Shown in pieces: positions 9,407 to 18,787 of a stretch of DNA of 64,000 bases (within the stretch, counting starts at the first letter, position 1; every line of letters begins with the position of its first letter). This stretch comes from Marinobacter gelidimuriae (GTDB lineage Bacteria > Pseudomonadota > Gammaproteobacteria > Pseudomonadales > Oleiphilaceae), in contig NZ_KB889828.1 in the NCBI RefSeq assembly GCF_000372805.1, positions 1 through 64,000 of the forward strand, given 5' to 3'. The position numbers and the translations under genes were made by a program. Under the pieces are notes generated by a model. The model was not told the origin of the DNA, ran no database searches, and saw only the letters and a program-made list of their open reading frames with translations.

Positions 9407-10056
9407 CGCTGAAACCCGGTCTGTATGCCGTTACCGACAGCCGCTTAACCCCCGGCGATACACTGATAGCGGCGGTGGAAGCCGCCCTGGAAGGCGGCGC
9501 AGTACTGGTGCAATACCGTGAAAAAAACTTGCCGACAGCAGAACAGCTGCGCCAGGCCAGCGCCCTGCAATCCGCCTGCAGCAATGCCGGTGTGCCGCTA
9601 CTGATTAATGACAACATCGAGATGGCCTTGCGGGTGCAAGCAGCCGGTGTGCATCTGGGCCAAGGCGATACCGCCTTGGCCGACGCTCGGCGTCTGCTCG
9701 GTGAGCAGGCCATTATTGGCATTACCTGCCACGCCGACTTAGCGCTGGCGCAAGCCGCCTACGAGCAAGGTGCAAGTTATCTGGCATTTGGCCGGTTTTA
9801 TCCATCAGCCACAAAACCCGACGCTTCCGCGGCCGACACGCAAGTGCTGGGACTGGCCAAAAAGTTCAAGCTCCCGGTGACCGCTATTGGCGGCATTACC
9901 CTGGGCAACGCCGAACCTCTGATTCGGGCTGGTGCCGATTTGCTGGCGGTGGCCGGTGGGCTTTTCAGCACCGACATTAATGCCACCGCAAAACGCGCCC
10001 GCGAATTTAGCCGGCTGTTTGCCCAACATCGTTCTCAATTTTCTCAAAGCATTTAG
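9394..10056 (+). CDS. thiE: Thiamine-phosphate synthase
   Basis: Couples HMP-PP with thiazole phosphate to give thiamine monophosphate. The 220-residue TIM-barrel protein shows [27 protein letters not shown], a phosphate-binding stretch [13 protein letters not shown] and [23 protein letters not shown]. The ATG lies within the last codons of thiD (13-nt overlap), so translation is probably coupled and ThiD product is handed to ThiE. No TPP riboswitch was found upstream of this pair. Confidence 0.96.
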   Translation: MATLTLKPGLYAVTDSRLTPGDTLIAAVEAALEGGAVLVQYREKNLPTAEQLRQASALQSACSNAGVPLLINDNIEMALRVQAAGVHLGQGDTALADARRLLGEQAIIGITCHADLALAQAAYEQGASYLAFGRFYPSATKPDASAADTQVLGLAKKFKLPVTAIGGITLGNAEPLIRAGADLLAVAGGLFSTDINATAKRAREFSRLFAQHRSQFSQSI

Positions 10057-10069
10057 CAGGAGCCCAGAC

Positions 10070-11350
10070 ATGACGCACTCCGAAACCCTGTTCGAACAGG
10101 CCCAGAAATACATTCCCGGTGGAGTTAACTCCCCGGTACGGGCTTTTCGCGGTGTTGGCGGTACGCCCATCTTTTTCAAAAGTGCTCAAGGCGCGTATCT
10201 TTACGATGAAGACGATCGCCGTTACATCGATTACATCGGCTCTTGGGGACCAATGATTATTGGCCACTCCAACCCGCTTATAAAAGAAGCTTTGCACGCG
10301 CAGATTGAAAAAGGCATAGGCTACGGCGCACCAACCGCCATCGAAACCGAGATGGCCATGAAAGTGTGTGAACTGGTGCCGTCCATCGAACTGGTGCGCA
10401 TGGTGAACTCCGGCACCGAAGCCACCATGAGCGCACTGCGCCTCGCCCGCGGTTACACCGGCCGTGACAAAGTGGTCAAGTTCGAAGGTTGCTACCACGG
10501 CCACGTTGATTCACTGCTGGTGAAAGCCGGTTCCGGCGCGCTGACCCTGGGCATACCAAATTCTCCGGGTGTACCCGCTTGCCTGGCCGAACTTACCCTG
10601 ACCCTGAACTTCAACGATATTGATGACGTGCGCGAAACCTTTCGTACCGTGGGCCACGAGATCGCGGCCATTATTGTAGAGCCAGTCGCCGGCAACATGA
10701 ACTGCATTCCACCGATTCCGGGGTTTCTGGAAGGCCTGCGCGAGATCTGCGACGAGTACGGCACGGTGTTGATCTTTGACGAAGTGATGACCGGTTTCCG
10801 GGTGTCACTGAGCGGCGCCCAGGGTTTGTTCGGCGTAACCCCAGACCTGACGGCGCTGGGCAAAGTGATCGGTGGCGGCCTACCGGTAGGTGCTTTCGGC
10901 GGCAAACGCGAAATTATGGAACACATTGCGCCTTTGGGCCCGGTTTACCAGGCGGGCACTTTGAGCGGTAATCCGCTGGCGATGACCGCTGGCCTGGCCA
11001 CCCTGAACGCGATTTCCGAACCCGGATTTCACGACGCCCTGACCCGTAAAACTGAAAAAATCTGCGCTGGCCTGAAGGCAGCGGCCGACGAGGCAGGTAT
11101 TCCGCTGGCGGTACAAGGGGCTGGCGCTATGTTTGGCTTCTTCTTCAGCAAAGAGTCGTCCGTCACCCGCTTTGACCAAGTGATGGAATGCGATATCGAA
11201 CGCTTCAAGAAGTTTTTCCAGGGCATGCTGGCCGAAGGCATTTACCTGGCGCCGTCGGCTTTTGAAGCCGGCTTTACCAGCGCCGCCATTTCCGATGAGG
11301 ACATCGAGTTCACTCTGAACGCAGCACGCAAGGTATTCGCAACGATTTAA
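10070..11350 (+). CDS. hemL: Glutamate-1-semialdehyde 2,1-aminomutase
   Basis: PLP enzyme converting glutamate-1-semialdehyde to 5-aminolevulinate, the first tetrapyrrole precursor in the C5 pathway. The 426-residue protein starts [45 protein letters not shown] and the PLP lysine in [18 protein letters not shown] are present. AGGAG seven bases before the ATG at 10070 sets the start. It follows thiE by 13 nt and is closed by a strong terminator, making it the last gene of the clc-hemJ-thiD-thiE-hemL run. Confidence 0.97.
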   Translation: MTHSETLFEQAQKYIPGGVNSPVRAFRGVGGTPIFFKSAQGAYLYDEDDRRYIDYIGSWGPMIIGHSNPLIKEALHAQIEKGIGYGAPTAIETEMAMKVCELVPSIELVRMVNSGTEATMSALRLARGYTGRDKVVKFEGCYHGHVDSLLVKAGSGALTLGIPNSPGVPACLAELTLTLNFNDIDDVRETFRTVGHEIAAIIVEPVAGNMNCIPPIPGFLEGLREICDEYGTVLIFDEVMTGFRVSLSGAQGLFGVTPDLTALGKVIGGGLPVGAFGGKREIMEHIAPLGPVYQAGTLSGNPLAMTAGLATLNAISEPGFHDALTRKTEKICAGLKAAADEAGIPLAVQGAGAMFGFFFSKESSVTRFDQVMECDIERFKKFFQGMLAEGIYLAPSAFEAGFTSAAISDEDIEFTLNAARKVFATI

Positions 11351-11374
11351 AACACCGTGAGGCGTTACCCAAGC

Positions 11375-11409
11375 AAAAAGGCCACCGCTAAACGCAGCGG
11401 CCTTTTTTT
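11375..11409 (+). terminator. Rho-independent terminator after hemL
   Basis: A 9-bp perfect stem AAAAAGGCC / GGCCTTTTT (11375-11383 with 11399-11407) encloses a 15-nt loop with possible inner GCT/AGC pairing, and ends in a run of seven T. Confidence 0.85.
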
Positions 11410-11444
11410 CTGCCCGCTTTTCCCAAGCTACCGTTTTGCCTGAA

Positions 11445-12041
11445 TTACAGCCGCGCGGCGCGGCTTTCGGCCTGCTGCGCACCAGCCACATTGCCCCGAG
11501 CTCTGCGAATATCGGCCAACAGCAACCAGCCTGAACGCTGCAGGCGCTCATCACGCCCCGCCAGCGACAACCCCTTAAGAGTAAACTGTTCGGCGCTGCC
11601 AAGCTGGCCGGTCATCGCGTAAACTTCAGACAGTTTGAAATACACCGCCGCAGACCGCGGTGCAATGCGCTGCGCCCGTTCCAGGCGGGTAATCGCCGCA
11701 GCCCCATTACCCTGCGCCATCAGGGTAATGGCCTCTTTTACCAGGCCCGCTGCCGCCGCAGGCATTTGGTCACCGGATTCGCGGTATTCGGGCACGCCTG
11801 TTTGCTGTTGTGCTTTCTGTTGCGATTTCTGCCCAAGCGGCTGTTCGCTTTTGCGCCATACCTGCGGTTCATCGGCTGGCTTGGCGGCGCCGTCGGTCAG
11901 CGGCGGTTTAGGCACCTGCGGACGCTCTCCGGCAGGCACGTAAATACCGTCACCTGGTCCGCTGGCACAGCCCGCCAGTAACAAAACGGCACAAACAACT
12001 GCCCTGCGCAACACCTGTGCTCTCATCTGCACTCTCATCAT
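11445..12041 (-). CDS. TPR-containing lipoprotein
   Basis: A 198-residue protein with a lipoprotein signal (VVCAVLLLAGCASG; lipobox Cys about residue 25), a Pro/Gln-rich linker to ~90 and a short tetratricopeptide region (residues ~90-170: AITRLERAQRIAPRSAAVYFKLSEVYAMTGQLGSAE region). The start ATG overlaps the mrcB stop in an ATGA, so it is translationally coupled to PBP1b. It may be an outer-membrane partner of PBP1b, in the way that lipoprotein activators such as LpoB or LpoP act; LpoP of Pseudomonas is a TPR lipoprotein encoded beside PBP1b, and this gene fits that description in size, TPR content and position. The assignment is by context and not proven. Confidence 0.8.
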   Translation of the reverse strand: MMRVQMRAQVLRRAVVCAVLLLAGCASGPGDGIYVPAGERPQVPKPPLTDGAAKPADEPQVWRKSEQPLGQKSQQKAQQQTGVPEYRESGDQMPAAAAGLVKEAITLMAQGNGAAAITRLERAQRIAPRSAAVYFKLSEVYAMTGQLGSAEQFTLKGLSLAGRDERLQRSGWLLLADIRRARGNVAGAQQAESRAARL

Positions 12042-14368
12042 TGAAACAATCCTTCAAACCAACCACGAATTTTTTGTGGCAGAGCGCCAGCGCAGGTGAT
12101 TGTCTGCGTTGGCTCGCTGCCGGTGATAAACGGCATCAGGCGCGCATTCTCGCATTGTTCATCGGTTAACGCCTGCTGTTGTACATTTACCCAATGGTAT
12201 TGCACGCCGTCAGGTACCACCGGCGTGAAACTGTTTTGCGGCACCTGAGCCATAAAATTCGACCACACCGGCAAGGCTCCGCTGGCTCCAGTTAACCGGG
12301 TAGCGCCGTTGTCGTCTCGCCCTACCCAGACGACCGTCAGCAAGTCGCCGCTAAAACCGGCAAACCAGGCATCGCGGCCGTCATCGGTGGTGCCTGTCTT
12401 ACCGGCCAACGCCAAAGCACGGGGCACAGTGTTATAGGCCGAGCGGCCCGTGCCCTCTTGCATGGTTTCCTGCATGGCGTATTGCAGCAGGTGCACTGCC
12501 GCCGGGTCGGCCACCTGGTTCACCTGCAAGCTGTAGCGACTAAGCCGCTCACCGCCCGCGTCGGTCACTTCTCGAATGGTGCGCAGGGGGGTGTTAAACC
12601 CTGACGTCGCCAGGCCCTGGTATATCTGCGCCACATTCACCGGCGTCATCGCGACGGCGCCCAAAAGCATAGACGGATAGTCGGAAATAGCCGAGCTGGT
12701 GCCAAACGCCTGCAGCGTGGATTTCACCTCGGCCAACCCAATGTCCAGACCCACCCGAACCACCGGCAGGTTATAGGATTTAGACAACGCCTGATGCAAG
12801 GGTACTTCGCCCCGTTCCAGACCGTCGTAGTTTTTTGGCTGCCATACCGTGCCATTCTCGAATTTCAGGGTAAAGCGCGTGTCCTGCAACGGCGTAATCA
12901 GCGTGTAACGCTGCGGCTGCGACAACGCGGCCAGGTACACAAAGGGCTTCACCAATGAACCAATCTGGCGGCTGGCATCCAGTGCTCGGTTAAAACCGGC
13001 GTAACGCGGGTCACGCCCGCCGACCAGAGCCAGCACTTCGCCGCTGTCTTTCGCCGTCACCACCAACGCCGACTCCAGCGCTTTGTCGCCCAGCCGCGGC
13101 AGCGTTTCCGTTACCGCTTTCTCCGCAGCCATCTGCATAGCGGGGTTAAGAGTGGTAAAAATCCGCAGGCCTTCGCTGCGCAGGTCTTCCTCTTTGTAAT
13201 CCCGTGCCAGGTGGCGGCGAACCAGATCGATATAGGCCGGGTAGCGATTCTGCGAAAAAGAAGCCTTGTCACTCACGCCCAAAGGCAAAGACCGGGCGCG
13301 CTGCGCGTCAGATTCACCCAAAAGGCCTGCTTGCTGCATTTGGTCCAGCACCAGGTTGCGCCTTGCGGTGGCCCGCTGTGGATGGCGGCGGGGGTTGTAA
13401 TAACTGGGGCCCTTGACCATGCCCACCAGCAGCGCCAGTTGGTGGGGCAGCAAGTCCTCTAATGCCTCGGCAAAATAGAACTGGCTGGCCAGGCCAAAAC
13501 CGTGAATACTGCGTGTGCCCGCCTGGCCCAGATAAACCTCGTTAAGATAGGTTTCAAGAATGTCGCTCTTGCTGTAATGCAGCTCCAGCAGAATCGACAT
13601 CAAAGCTTCGTTACCCTTGCGCAGCAGAGTTTGCTCGCGGGTCAGGAAAAAGTTTTTCACCAACTGCTGGGTCAGCGTGCTACCACCCTGAACAATGCCA
13701 CCAGCGCGAATGTTCGCCAGCATGGCGCGGGCAATCGACAGCGGCGCAATACCGTGATGGTCGTAAAAACGGCGGTCTTCCACCGACATCAGCGCAGCCG
13801 GCAGCAACTCTGGCAATTTATCCAACTGTACTAAAATCCGGTCTTCCTGATGCGCCGGATAAATACCGCCAATCTGCGCCGGTTCCAGGCGCACAATCCC
13901 ACTATCAGGGCCTTTAACAACCTTCAAACTCTGCACCTGGTCACCCGCTATATTCAGCGCCAGGTGCCGCCGCGGCTCCTTGCCATCGGGGAAATCAAAG
14001 CCGCGACTGCTGATCAGAAAGCGCCCACCGCTGCGCTGATAACTGCCCGAGCGCGAACCATCGCCTTTGTGAAAGCCCGCCAATGCCAGCTCCTGCTCAA
14101 GCGCAGCGGCACTTACTGGCGCACCGCTGTAAAGTTCCAGCGGCCGGGCGTAAACCCGCGATGGCACCTCGAAGCGGCGACCCTCAAAGCGCGATGTGAC
14201 CTGCGCATCCAGATACACCATCCAGCCCGCCAGCAATACCAGGCCAAGCAGTGCCAGACGCAGTAAAATACGCCAGAAACCCTTGCGGCGGGACTGTGCG
14301 GCGGCGGGCTGTTTACGAGAAGCCGGTTTTTTGCGGCCGGGCTTGCGGGCCTTGTCGGTATTTTTCAT
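12038..14368 (-). CDS. mrcB: Penicillin-binding protein 1B
   Basis: Bifunctional peptidoglycan glycosyltransferase/transpeptidase of 776 residues, anchored in the inner membrane. Order: basic cytoplasmic N-terminus (to ~30), one transmembrane helix (~33-50), UB2H-like region, GT51 domain with the catalytic glutamate in EDRRFYDHHGI and GGSTLTQQLVKNFFL, then the transpeptidase with the active serine in GSLVKPFVYL, the SKSYN motif and KTGTT. It is transcribed first, with a TPR lipoprotein coupled at its 3' end. The gene diverges from the kinase-fusion gene at 14562. Confidence 0.96.
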   Translation of the reverse strand: MKNTDKARKPGRKKPASRKQPAAAQSRRKGFWRILLRLALLGLVLLAGWMVYLDAQVTSRFEGRRFEVPSRVYARPLELYSGAPVSAAALEQELALAGFHKGDGSRSGSYQRSGGRFLISSRGFDFPDGKEPRRHLALNIAGDQVQSLKVVKGPDSGIVRLEPAQIGGIYPAHQEDRILVQLDKLPELLPAALMSVEDRRFYDHHGIAPLSIARAMLANIRAGGIVQGGSTLTQQLVKNFFLTREQTLLRKGNEALMSILLELHYSKSDILETYLNEVYLGQAGTRSIHGFGLASQFYFAEALEDLLPHQLALLVGMVKGPSYYNPRRHPQRATARRNLVLDQMQQAGLLGESDAQRARSLPLGVSDKASFSQNRYPAYIDLVRRHLARDYKEEDLRSEGLRIFTTLNPAMQMAAEKAVTETLPRLGDKALESALVVTAKDSGEVLALVGGRDPRYAGFNRALDASRQIGSLVKPFVYLAALSQPQRYTLITPLQDTRFTLKFENGTVWQPKNYDGLERGEVPLHQALSKSYNLPVVRVGLDIGLAEVKSTLQAFGTSSAISDYPSMLLGAVAMTPVNVAQIYQGLATSGFNTPLRTIREVTDAGGERLSRYSLQVNQVADPAAVHLLQYAMQETMQEGTGRSAYNTVPRALALAGKTGTTDDGRDAWFAGFSGDLLTVVWVGRDDNGATRLTGASGALPVWSNFMAQVPQNSFTPVVPDGVQYHWVNVQQQALTDEQCENARLMPFITGSEPTQTITCAGALPQKIRGWFEGLFQ

Positions 14369-14561
14369 GGCGGCAGTATAACGAACGCTCTGGTGTCTGG
14401 TGTGACTAATTGGTAAACCTACTGACCTTCTGGGGGGCTTGCGAATTAGCCAGACAAGACACTAGCCTTCGCAGCAGGCCAGTTGTGTGTTATTTCCGTA
14501 ATCTAGCCATTATGATGTCACATAGACAATTAATGGGTTCAAGCAACACGAGGAAAACACT

Positions 14562-16139
14562 TTGAGCGATTCGCCTGCGAACACACTGGTTCAAGCTTTA
14601 CAAAATCCGGCTTTGTACGATCATCCGGTTCACCAGTTTCAGGTTATCGAAACTCACATTTCCCAGGTTCTTCTGACCGGTGAGTTTGCCTACAAAATCA
14701 AGAAGCCGATGGATTTTGGCTTCCTCGACTTTTCCACCTTGCCGCGGCGCAAGCATTTCTGCGAAGAAGAGCTGCGGCTGAACCGGCGCCTGGCAGCGCC
14801 TTTGTATCTGCAAGTTATCCCCATTACCGGCACGCCACAAAATCCGGTGCTGGGTGGCAGCGGGGAAGCCTTTGATTACGTTTTGAAAATGCGCCAGTTC
14901 CGCCAGGACGATTTGTTCGATCGCCAGCAGGAACGGGGCGAACTGGAACCGGGCCGTCTGGTAACACTGGCGCGACAAGCAGCAGAGTTTCACGAAAGCC
15001 TGCCGCCGGTTGACCCCTCCAGCCCGCTAGGAGCACCCGACGCGGTCTACGCCGCCATGCAGGAGAATTTCGACCAGATTCGGCCGCTGCTGAGCGATGC
15101 CAGCCAGCTTGCACAGCTGGACAATCTGGAAATCTGGACCCGCACCACCTTCGAGCGCCAAAAGCCACTGATTGCCGCGCGCCACCAACAGGGCCTGGTG
15201 CGTGAATGCCATGGCGATCTGCATCTGGCGAACATCACTCTGTATAACGATCAGGTAACGGTGTTTGACTGCATCGAGTTCAACGAGCCGTTCCGCTGGA
15301 TTGATGTTATTAACGATCTGGCGTTCCTGCTAATGGACTTGGAATCGAGGGGCGAAACCGCCAAAGCCAACTTGGTGCTGAACACCTACCTGGAATATCG
15401 CGACGATTTTGAGGCGCTGCCTCTGCTGCCGCTTTACAAGGCTTACCGGGCAATAGTGCGAGCGAAGATTGCGCTGTTCACTATGGGTAATCCGTCCTTG
15501 GGCGACAGTGAAAAAGAAGAGCTGAGGCAGCGTTATAACGCCTACGCTCAGCTTGCAGAAGATTACAGCAGCATTCCTAACCGCTACTTTATTGCCACCG
15601 TCGGCTTATCCGCAAGCGGCAAAACCTGTGTCAGTGCCGCTCTGGCAGCCGAACTGGGTCTTATTCGGCTGCGATCGGACGTTGAACGTAAACGTCTGTA
15701 TGGGCTGGCGCCGCTGGACGGCAGTCAGTCGCCTACCGGGGGCAACCTGTACTCCGTCGAAGCCAACACAAAGACTTATGAACGCTTGGCGAAGCTTGCC
15801 AGCAGGCTGCTTGCTGCGGGTTTCCCGGTTATAGCCGACACGGCCTGCCTGAAAGAACAGGAACGCGCGCTGTTTGCCGCTGTTGCGGAAAGCCAGGGAG
15901 TGCCCTTTGCGCTGATTCACTGCGAAGCACCAGAGGGGCTGCGAAAAGAATGGGTACGCAAGCGCAAAGGCGACGCCTCGGAAGCCACAGAAGAATTGCT
16001 GGATGCCCAGAAAGACTGGTTTGAACCCCTGACAGCTGAAGAAAAAATCTATACCGCCCATCTTCGTACCGATCAGGAATATGTGGCAGAAGCCGTTGCA
16101 GACCGAATTCGACAGTATTTTGGCCTTCCCCCCAGGTAA
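14562..16139 (+). CDS. Aminoglycoside-phosphotransferase-like / P-loop kinase fusion protein
   Basis: A 525-residue two-domain protein. Residues ~1-330 form an APH/choline-kinase-like fold with the Brenner-type motif ECHGDLHLANITL and the metal Asp in VFDCIEFNEPFRWIDVINDLA; residues ~345-525 form a P-loop kinase with Walker A GLSASGKTCVS. This matches the COG2187-COG0645 fusion found across proteobacteria; its substrate is unknown. Start is TTG at 14562 with GAGGA seven bases upstream. It diverges from mrcB and converges on sfsA. Nothing visible suggests drug resistance. Confidence 0.85.
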   Translation: MSDSPANTLVQALQNPALYDHPVHQFQVIETHISQVLLTGEFAYKIKKPMDFGFLDFSTLPRRKHFCEEELRLNRRLAAPLYLQVIPITGTPQNPVLGGSGEAFDYVLKMRQFRQDDLFDRQQERGELEPGRLVTLARQAAEFHESLPPVDPSSPLGAPDAVYAAMQENFDQIRPLLSDASQLAQLDNLEIWTRTTFERQKPLIAARHQQGLVRECHGDLHLANITLYNDQVTVFDCIEFNEPFRWIDVINDLAFLLMDLESRGETAKANLVLNTYLEYRDDFEALPLLPLYKAYRAIVRAKIALFTMGNPSLGDSEKEELRQRYNAYAQLAEDYSSIPNRYFIATVGLSASGKTCVSAALAAELGLIRLRSDVERKRLYGLAPLDGSQSPTGGNLYSVEANTKTYERLAKLASRLLAAGFPVIADTACLKEQERALFAAVAESQGVPFALIHCEAPEGLRKEWVRKRKGDASEATEELLDAQKDWFEPLTAEEKIYTAHLRTDQEYVAEAVADRIRQYFGLPPR

Positions 16140-16201
16140 AACCCCGGAGCTACCAAGACCAAAACGAACTGCGTGGGCGATTCTCGTTGTAGAGCCGGAC
16201 G

Positions 16202-16933
16202 TCAGACTTCAAGAATAACCGGCACCGGTTCGGTTAGAGTCATCTTGCCGGACGGGCTGCCGTCATCGTTGGCCAGGTTTGCCCGGTAGGCCATGATCTC
16301 TACGCCTGCATCACAGGCTTGTCGCAGCAACTGGCCGTAATGCTGGTCTATTTGATCTGCCGGCCGCACCGTTTCGATAGCCGTGTGATTCACCACAAAA
16401 AACAGCACCGCACGATCACCCAGCGCAACCTGAGCCATAAGCTCTCGCAGGTGCTTCTGCCCGCGAGTTGTCACGGCGTCTGGGAAAAAGCCCTGGCCGT
16501 TGTCCTCAAGCGTTACGTTTTTCACTTCCACCCAGGCATCCGGCCTCGCTTCATGCCCGGAAAGTAACAGATCAATCCGGCTTTTTTCTTCGCCATATTT
16601 TACTTCTGGGCGGCAATGGCTATATCCAGTCAGCTCACTGATACGGCCCGCTTCAATCGCCTCGCGGGCCTGGGAATTCGGTCTTGCCGTATTTACACAA
16701 GCCAAAGTGCCAGGAGCCGTTTCAACAAGTTCCCAGGTATACAACAGCTTGCGCGCTGGATTATCGCTGCGGCTCAACCACACCCTGCCGTCCGCCGGCT
16801 GACAACCCAGCATACTGCCGGTGTTTGGGCAATGGGCGGTTACTTCACTGCCATCAGCCAGTCGCACATCGGCCAAAAAGCGCTTGTAGCGGCGAATAAG
16901 CTGCCCCTCCAGTAACGATTGTTCAAACTTCAT
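16202..16933 (-). CDS. sfsA: SfsA family protein (sugar fermentation stimulation)
   Basis: The 243-residue protein matches Sfs[16 protein letters not shown] near the N-terminus (OB-like part), then a nuclease-like domain with [25 protein letters not shown] and [17 protein letters not shown]. The D..E-x-K arrangement resembles PD-(D/E)XK nucleases, and SfsA is a DNA-binding protein reported to affect maltose metabolism in E. coli; its precise role is unresolved. It lies next to dksA, as in E. coli and Pseudomonas, and is divergent from it. Confidence 0.94.
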   Translation of the reverse strand: MKFEQSLLEGQLIRRYKRFLADVRLADGSEVTAHCPNTGSMLGCQPADGRVWLSRSDNPARKLLYTWELVETAPGTLACVNTARPNSQAREAIEAGRISELTGYSHCRPEVKYGEEKSRIDLLLSGHEARPDAWVEVKNVTLEDNGQGFFPDAVTTRGQKHLRELMAQVALGDRAVLFFVVNHTAIETVRPADQIDQHYGQLLRQACDAGVEIMAYRANLANDDGSPSGKMTLTEPVPVILEV

Positions 16934-17119
16934 GCATACCTCTTAGTCGTATGTATTGCCAGCAAAGCTGGTACCCCCGCAACTTATCTGCTATTTTCCG
17001 CCAAATCCCGTTTCAGGGCGAATGCTTTATAATCCAGGTTTTATACCGCACAGCCACGGGGGCTGACGCGAAAGGAAGCAAAGCGTTCTTGTAGCAGTAC
17101 TCACAAGAGGCCGGGTTCA

Positions 17120-17560
17120 ATGACCAATAAAACAGCCAATTCAAGCGAAAACTTCACCAACTTCACTCCTTACGAAATGAAAAAGGGTGAAGAATACATG
17201 AGCGCGCACATGCTTGAACACTTCAAAGGCCTGCTGCTGAAGTGGAAGCAGGAGCTGATGGAAGAAGTGGATCGCACCATGCACCACATGCAGGAAGATG
17301 CTGCCAACTACGCAGACCCCAGCGACAGAGCTACCCAAGAGGAAGAGTTCAGCCTGGAACTGCGCACCCGTGACCGCGAGCGCAAACTGATCAAAAAGAT
17401 CGACAAAACCGTTGATCGCATCGACAAAGACGATTACGGCTTTTGCGACCAGTGCGGCGTGGAAATAGGCGCCCGCCGGCTTGAAGCACGGCCCACTGCC
17501 ACGTTGTGCATTGATTGCAAAACCCTGGCGGAAATCCGCGAGCGCCAGACCGGCATCTGA
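17120..17560 (+). CDS. dksA: RNA polymerase-binding transcription factor DksA
   Basis: Enters the secondary channel of RNA polymerase and, with ppGpp, represses rRNA promoters and activates amino-acid promoters. The 146-residue protein has the coiled coil with the tip aspartates (DPSDRATQEEEF) and the four-cysteine zinc finger (CDQCG ... CIDCK). It precedes gluQ, as in Pseudomonas and E. coli. The rRNA promoter at 227-254 and spoT in this window are functional partners. Confidence 0.97.
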   Translation: MTNKTANSSENFTNFTPYEMKKGEEYMSAHMLEHFKGLLLKWKQELMEEVDRTMHHMQEDAANYADPSDRATQEEEFSLELRTRDRERKLIKKIDKTVDRIDKDDYGFCDQCGVEIGARRLEARPTATLCIDCKTLAEIRERQTGI

Positions 17561-17617
17561 CCTGCCTGCTAACCTGCCAAAACGGCGCCGGCCGCTATTG
17601 CGCCGGCGTTGTTCGCC

Positions 17618-18538
17618 ATGACGCCTAACGTTTCTTACCGCGGCCGCTTTGCGCCATCGCCCACCGGCCCCCTGCACTTCGGCTCACTGGTGAGCGCGCT
17701 GGCCAGCTATCTGGAGGCCAAGCACCACCAGGGCCAATGGCTGGTACGCATTGAAGATCTGGACCCACTGCGCCAACCGGTAGATGCGACGCCCCGAATA
17801 CTCCACAGCCTAAGCGCCCACGGCCTGATTAGTGATGAGCCTGTACGTTATCAGTCCCAACGCCATAGCGCTTATCGCGCCGCCGCTGAAACCCTGTTGA
17901 AAACCGGGTACGCCTATTTTTGCCGCTGTTCACGCAAGCAGCTGCTGGCCAACCAGGGCCAACACCCCAACCATTGCCGCAAACATTCCCTCAACCACTA
18001 CCTCAACCCCAGCGCACCAAACGAGCAGCCCTGGCCGCCCGGTGACTTCGCCCTGCGCTTTGCCTTGCGCAGCCAACGCTGCCGCTGGACTGATCAGCTG
18101 CTGGGTGAACAGCAACAGAACCTGAAGGCAGAAACAGACGACCCGGTGATACTGCGCAAAGAGGGCTTCTACGCTTACCAATTAGCCGTCGTGGTTGACG
18201 ATATCGATCAGGCCATCAGCCACGTTGTGCGCGGTTCAGACCTGCGCACCATGACCGCCGCCCAGCACCAGATGTTTCAGGCGCTGGGTGCCGCCGTGCC
18301 GCAGTTTTTGCACATTCCTGTGATACGTAACCAGCAAGGCCAGAAGCTGAGCAAACAGAACCACGCCCCGGCGCTGGACGACGCCAATGCCAGCGCAAAT
18401 CTACTGGCCGCGCTGAACGCTTTAGGGCAGCAACCGCCAGCGCAACTGGCCCAGCAACCACCCGCCACCGTTCTTGCCTGGGCCCATGCCCATTGGCAGC
18501 GCAGCGCGATTCCTGTGCTCACCGCCCAGCACTGGTAG
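17618..18538 (+). CDS. gluQ: Glutamyl-Q tRNA(Asp) synthetase
   Basis: Attaches glutamate to queuosine in the anticodon of tRNA-Asp. It is a truncated GluRS paralogue of ~306 residues: the class I start YRGRFAPSPTGPLHFGSLVSAL, the zinc-binding insert around YFCRCSRKQL, and the KLSKQN (KMSKS) loop are present, while the anticodon-binding domain is absent as expected. ATG at 17618 is used; a TTG three codons earlier is possible. GC-rich inverted repeats at 17581-17610 between dksA and gluQ may attenuate read-through. Confidence 0.95.
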   Translation: MTPNVSYRGRFAPSPTGPLHFGSLVSALASYLEAKHHQGQWLVRIEDLDPLRQPVDATPRILHSLSAHGLISDEPVRYQSQRHSAYRAAAETLLKTGYAYFCRCSRKQLLANQGQHPNHCRKHSLNHYLNPSAPNEQPWPPGDFALRFALRSQRCRWTDQLLGEQQQNLKAETDDPVILRKEGFYAYQLAVVVDDIDQAISHVVRGSDLRTMTAAQHQMFQALGAAVPQFLHIPVIRNQQGQKLSKQNHAPALDDANASANLLAALNALGQQPPAQLAQQPPATVLAWAHAHWQRSAIPVLTAQHW

Positions 18539-18610
18539 CCCGCCATTTCTGACAGCAACGCCGCGATCGTGTTATAAAGCCATGAATCCACTGCGGCACG
18601 GTTACCCTAG

Positions 18611-18787
18611 ATGTATATCTATCGTCTGGTTTTTTTGTTGGTCCTGGCGATTTACGTCTTCTCTCCCAACATCCTCAACTGGTGGATGTCGTCCGGCAGT
18701 GCCTGGTACAGCCCGTATCTGATCTGGGCCGGATTGATTGTCATTGGCGTATGGTTGGAATGGCGGCGTGATCCCAATGAATTTTAG
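18611..18787 (+). CDS. Small membrane protein overlapping cbrA (CbrX-like)
   Basis: A 58-codon frame running from ATG 18611 to TAG 18787: MYIYRLVFLLVLAIYVFSPN, then a Trp-rich turn and a second hydrophobic stretch (residues ~35-50), ending WRRDPNEF. Two membrane helices are predicted by eye. Its last 11 bases overlap the cbrA start at 18777, which suggests translational coupling. From memory, a small upstream frame called cbrX has been described at the same position in Pseudomonas putida; sequence identity was not checked. No strong ribosome-binding site is visible. Confidence 0.75.
   Translation: MYIYRLVFLLVLAIYVFSPNILNWWMSSGSAWYSPYLIWAGLIVIGVWLEWRRDPNEF

Noticed and set aside
17584-17610. 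Strong dksA terminator
   Set aside because: The GC-rich inverted repeat has bulges and no T-run, so only weak attenuation is plausible.
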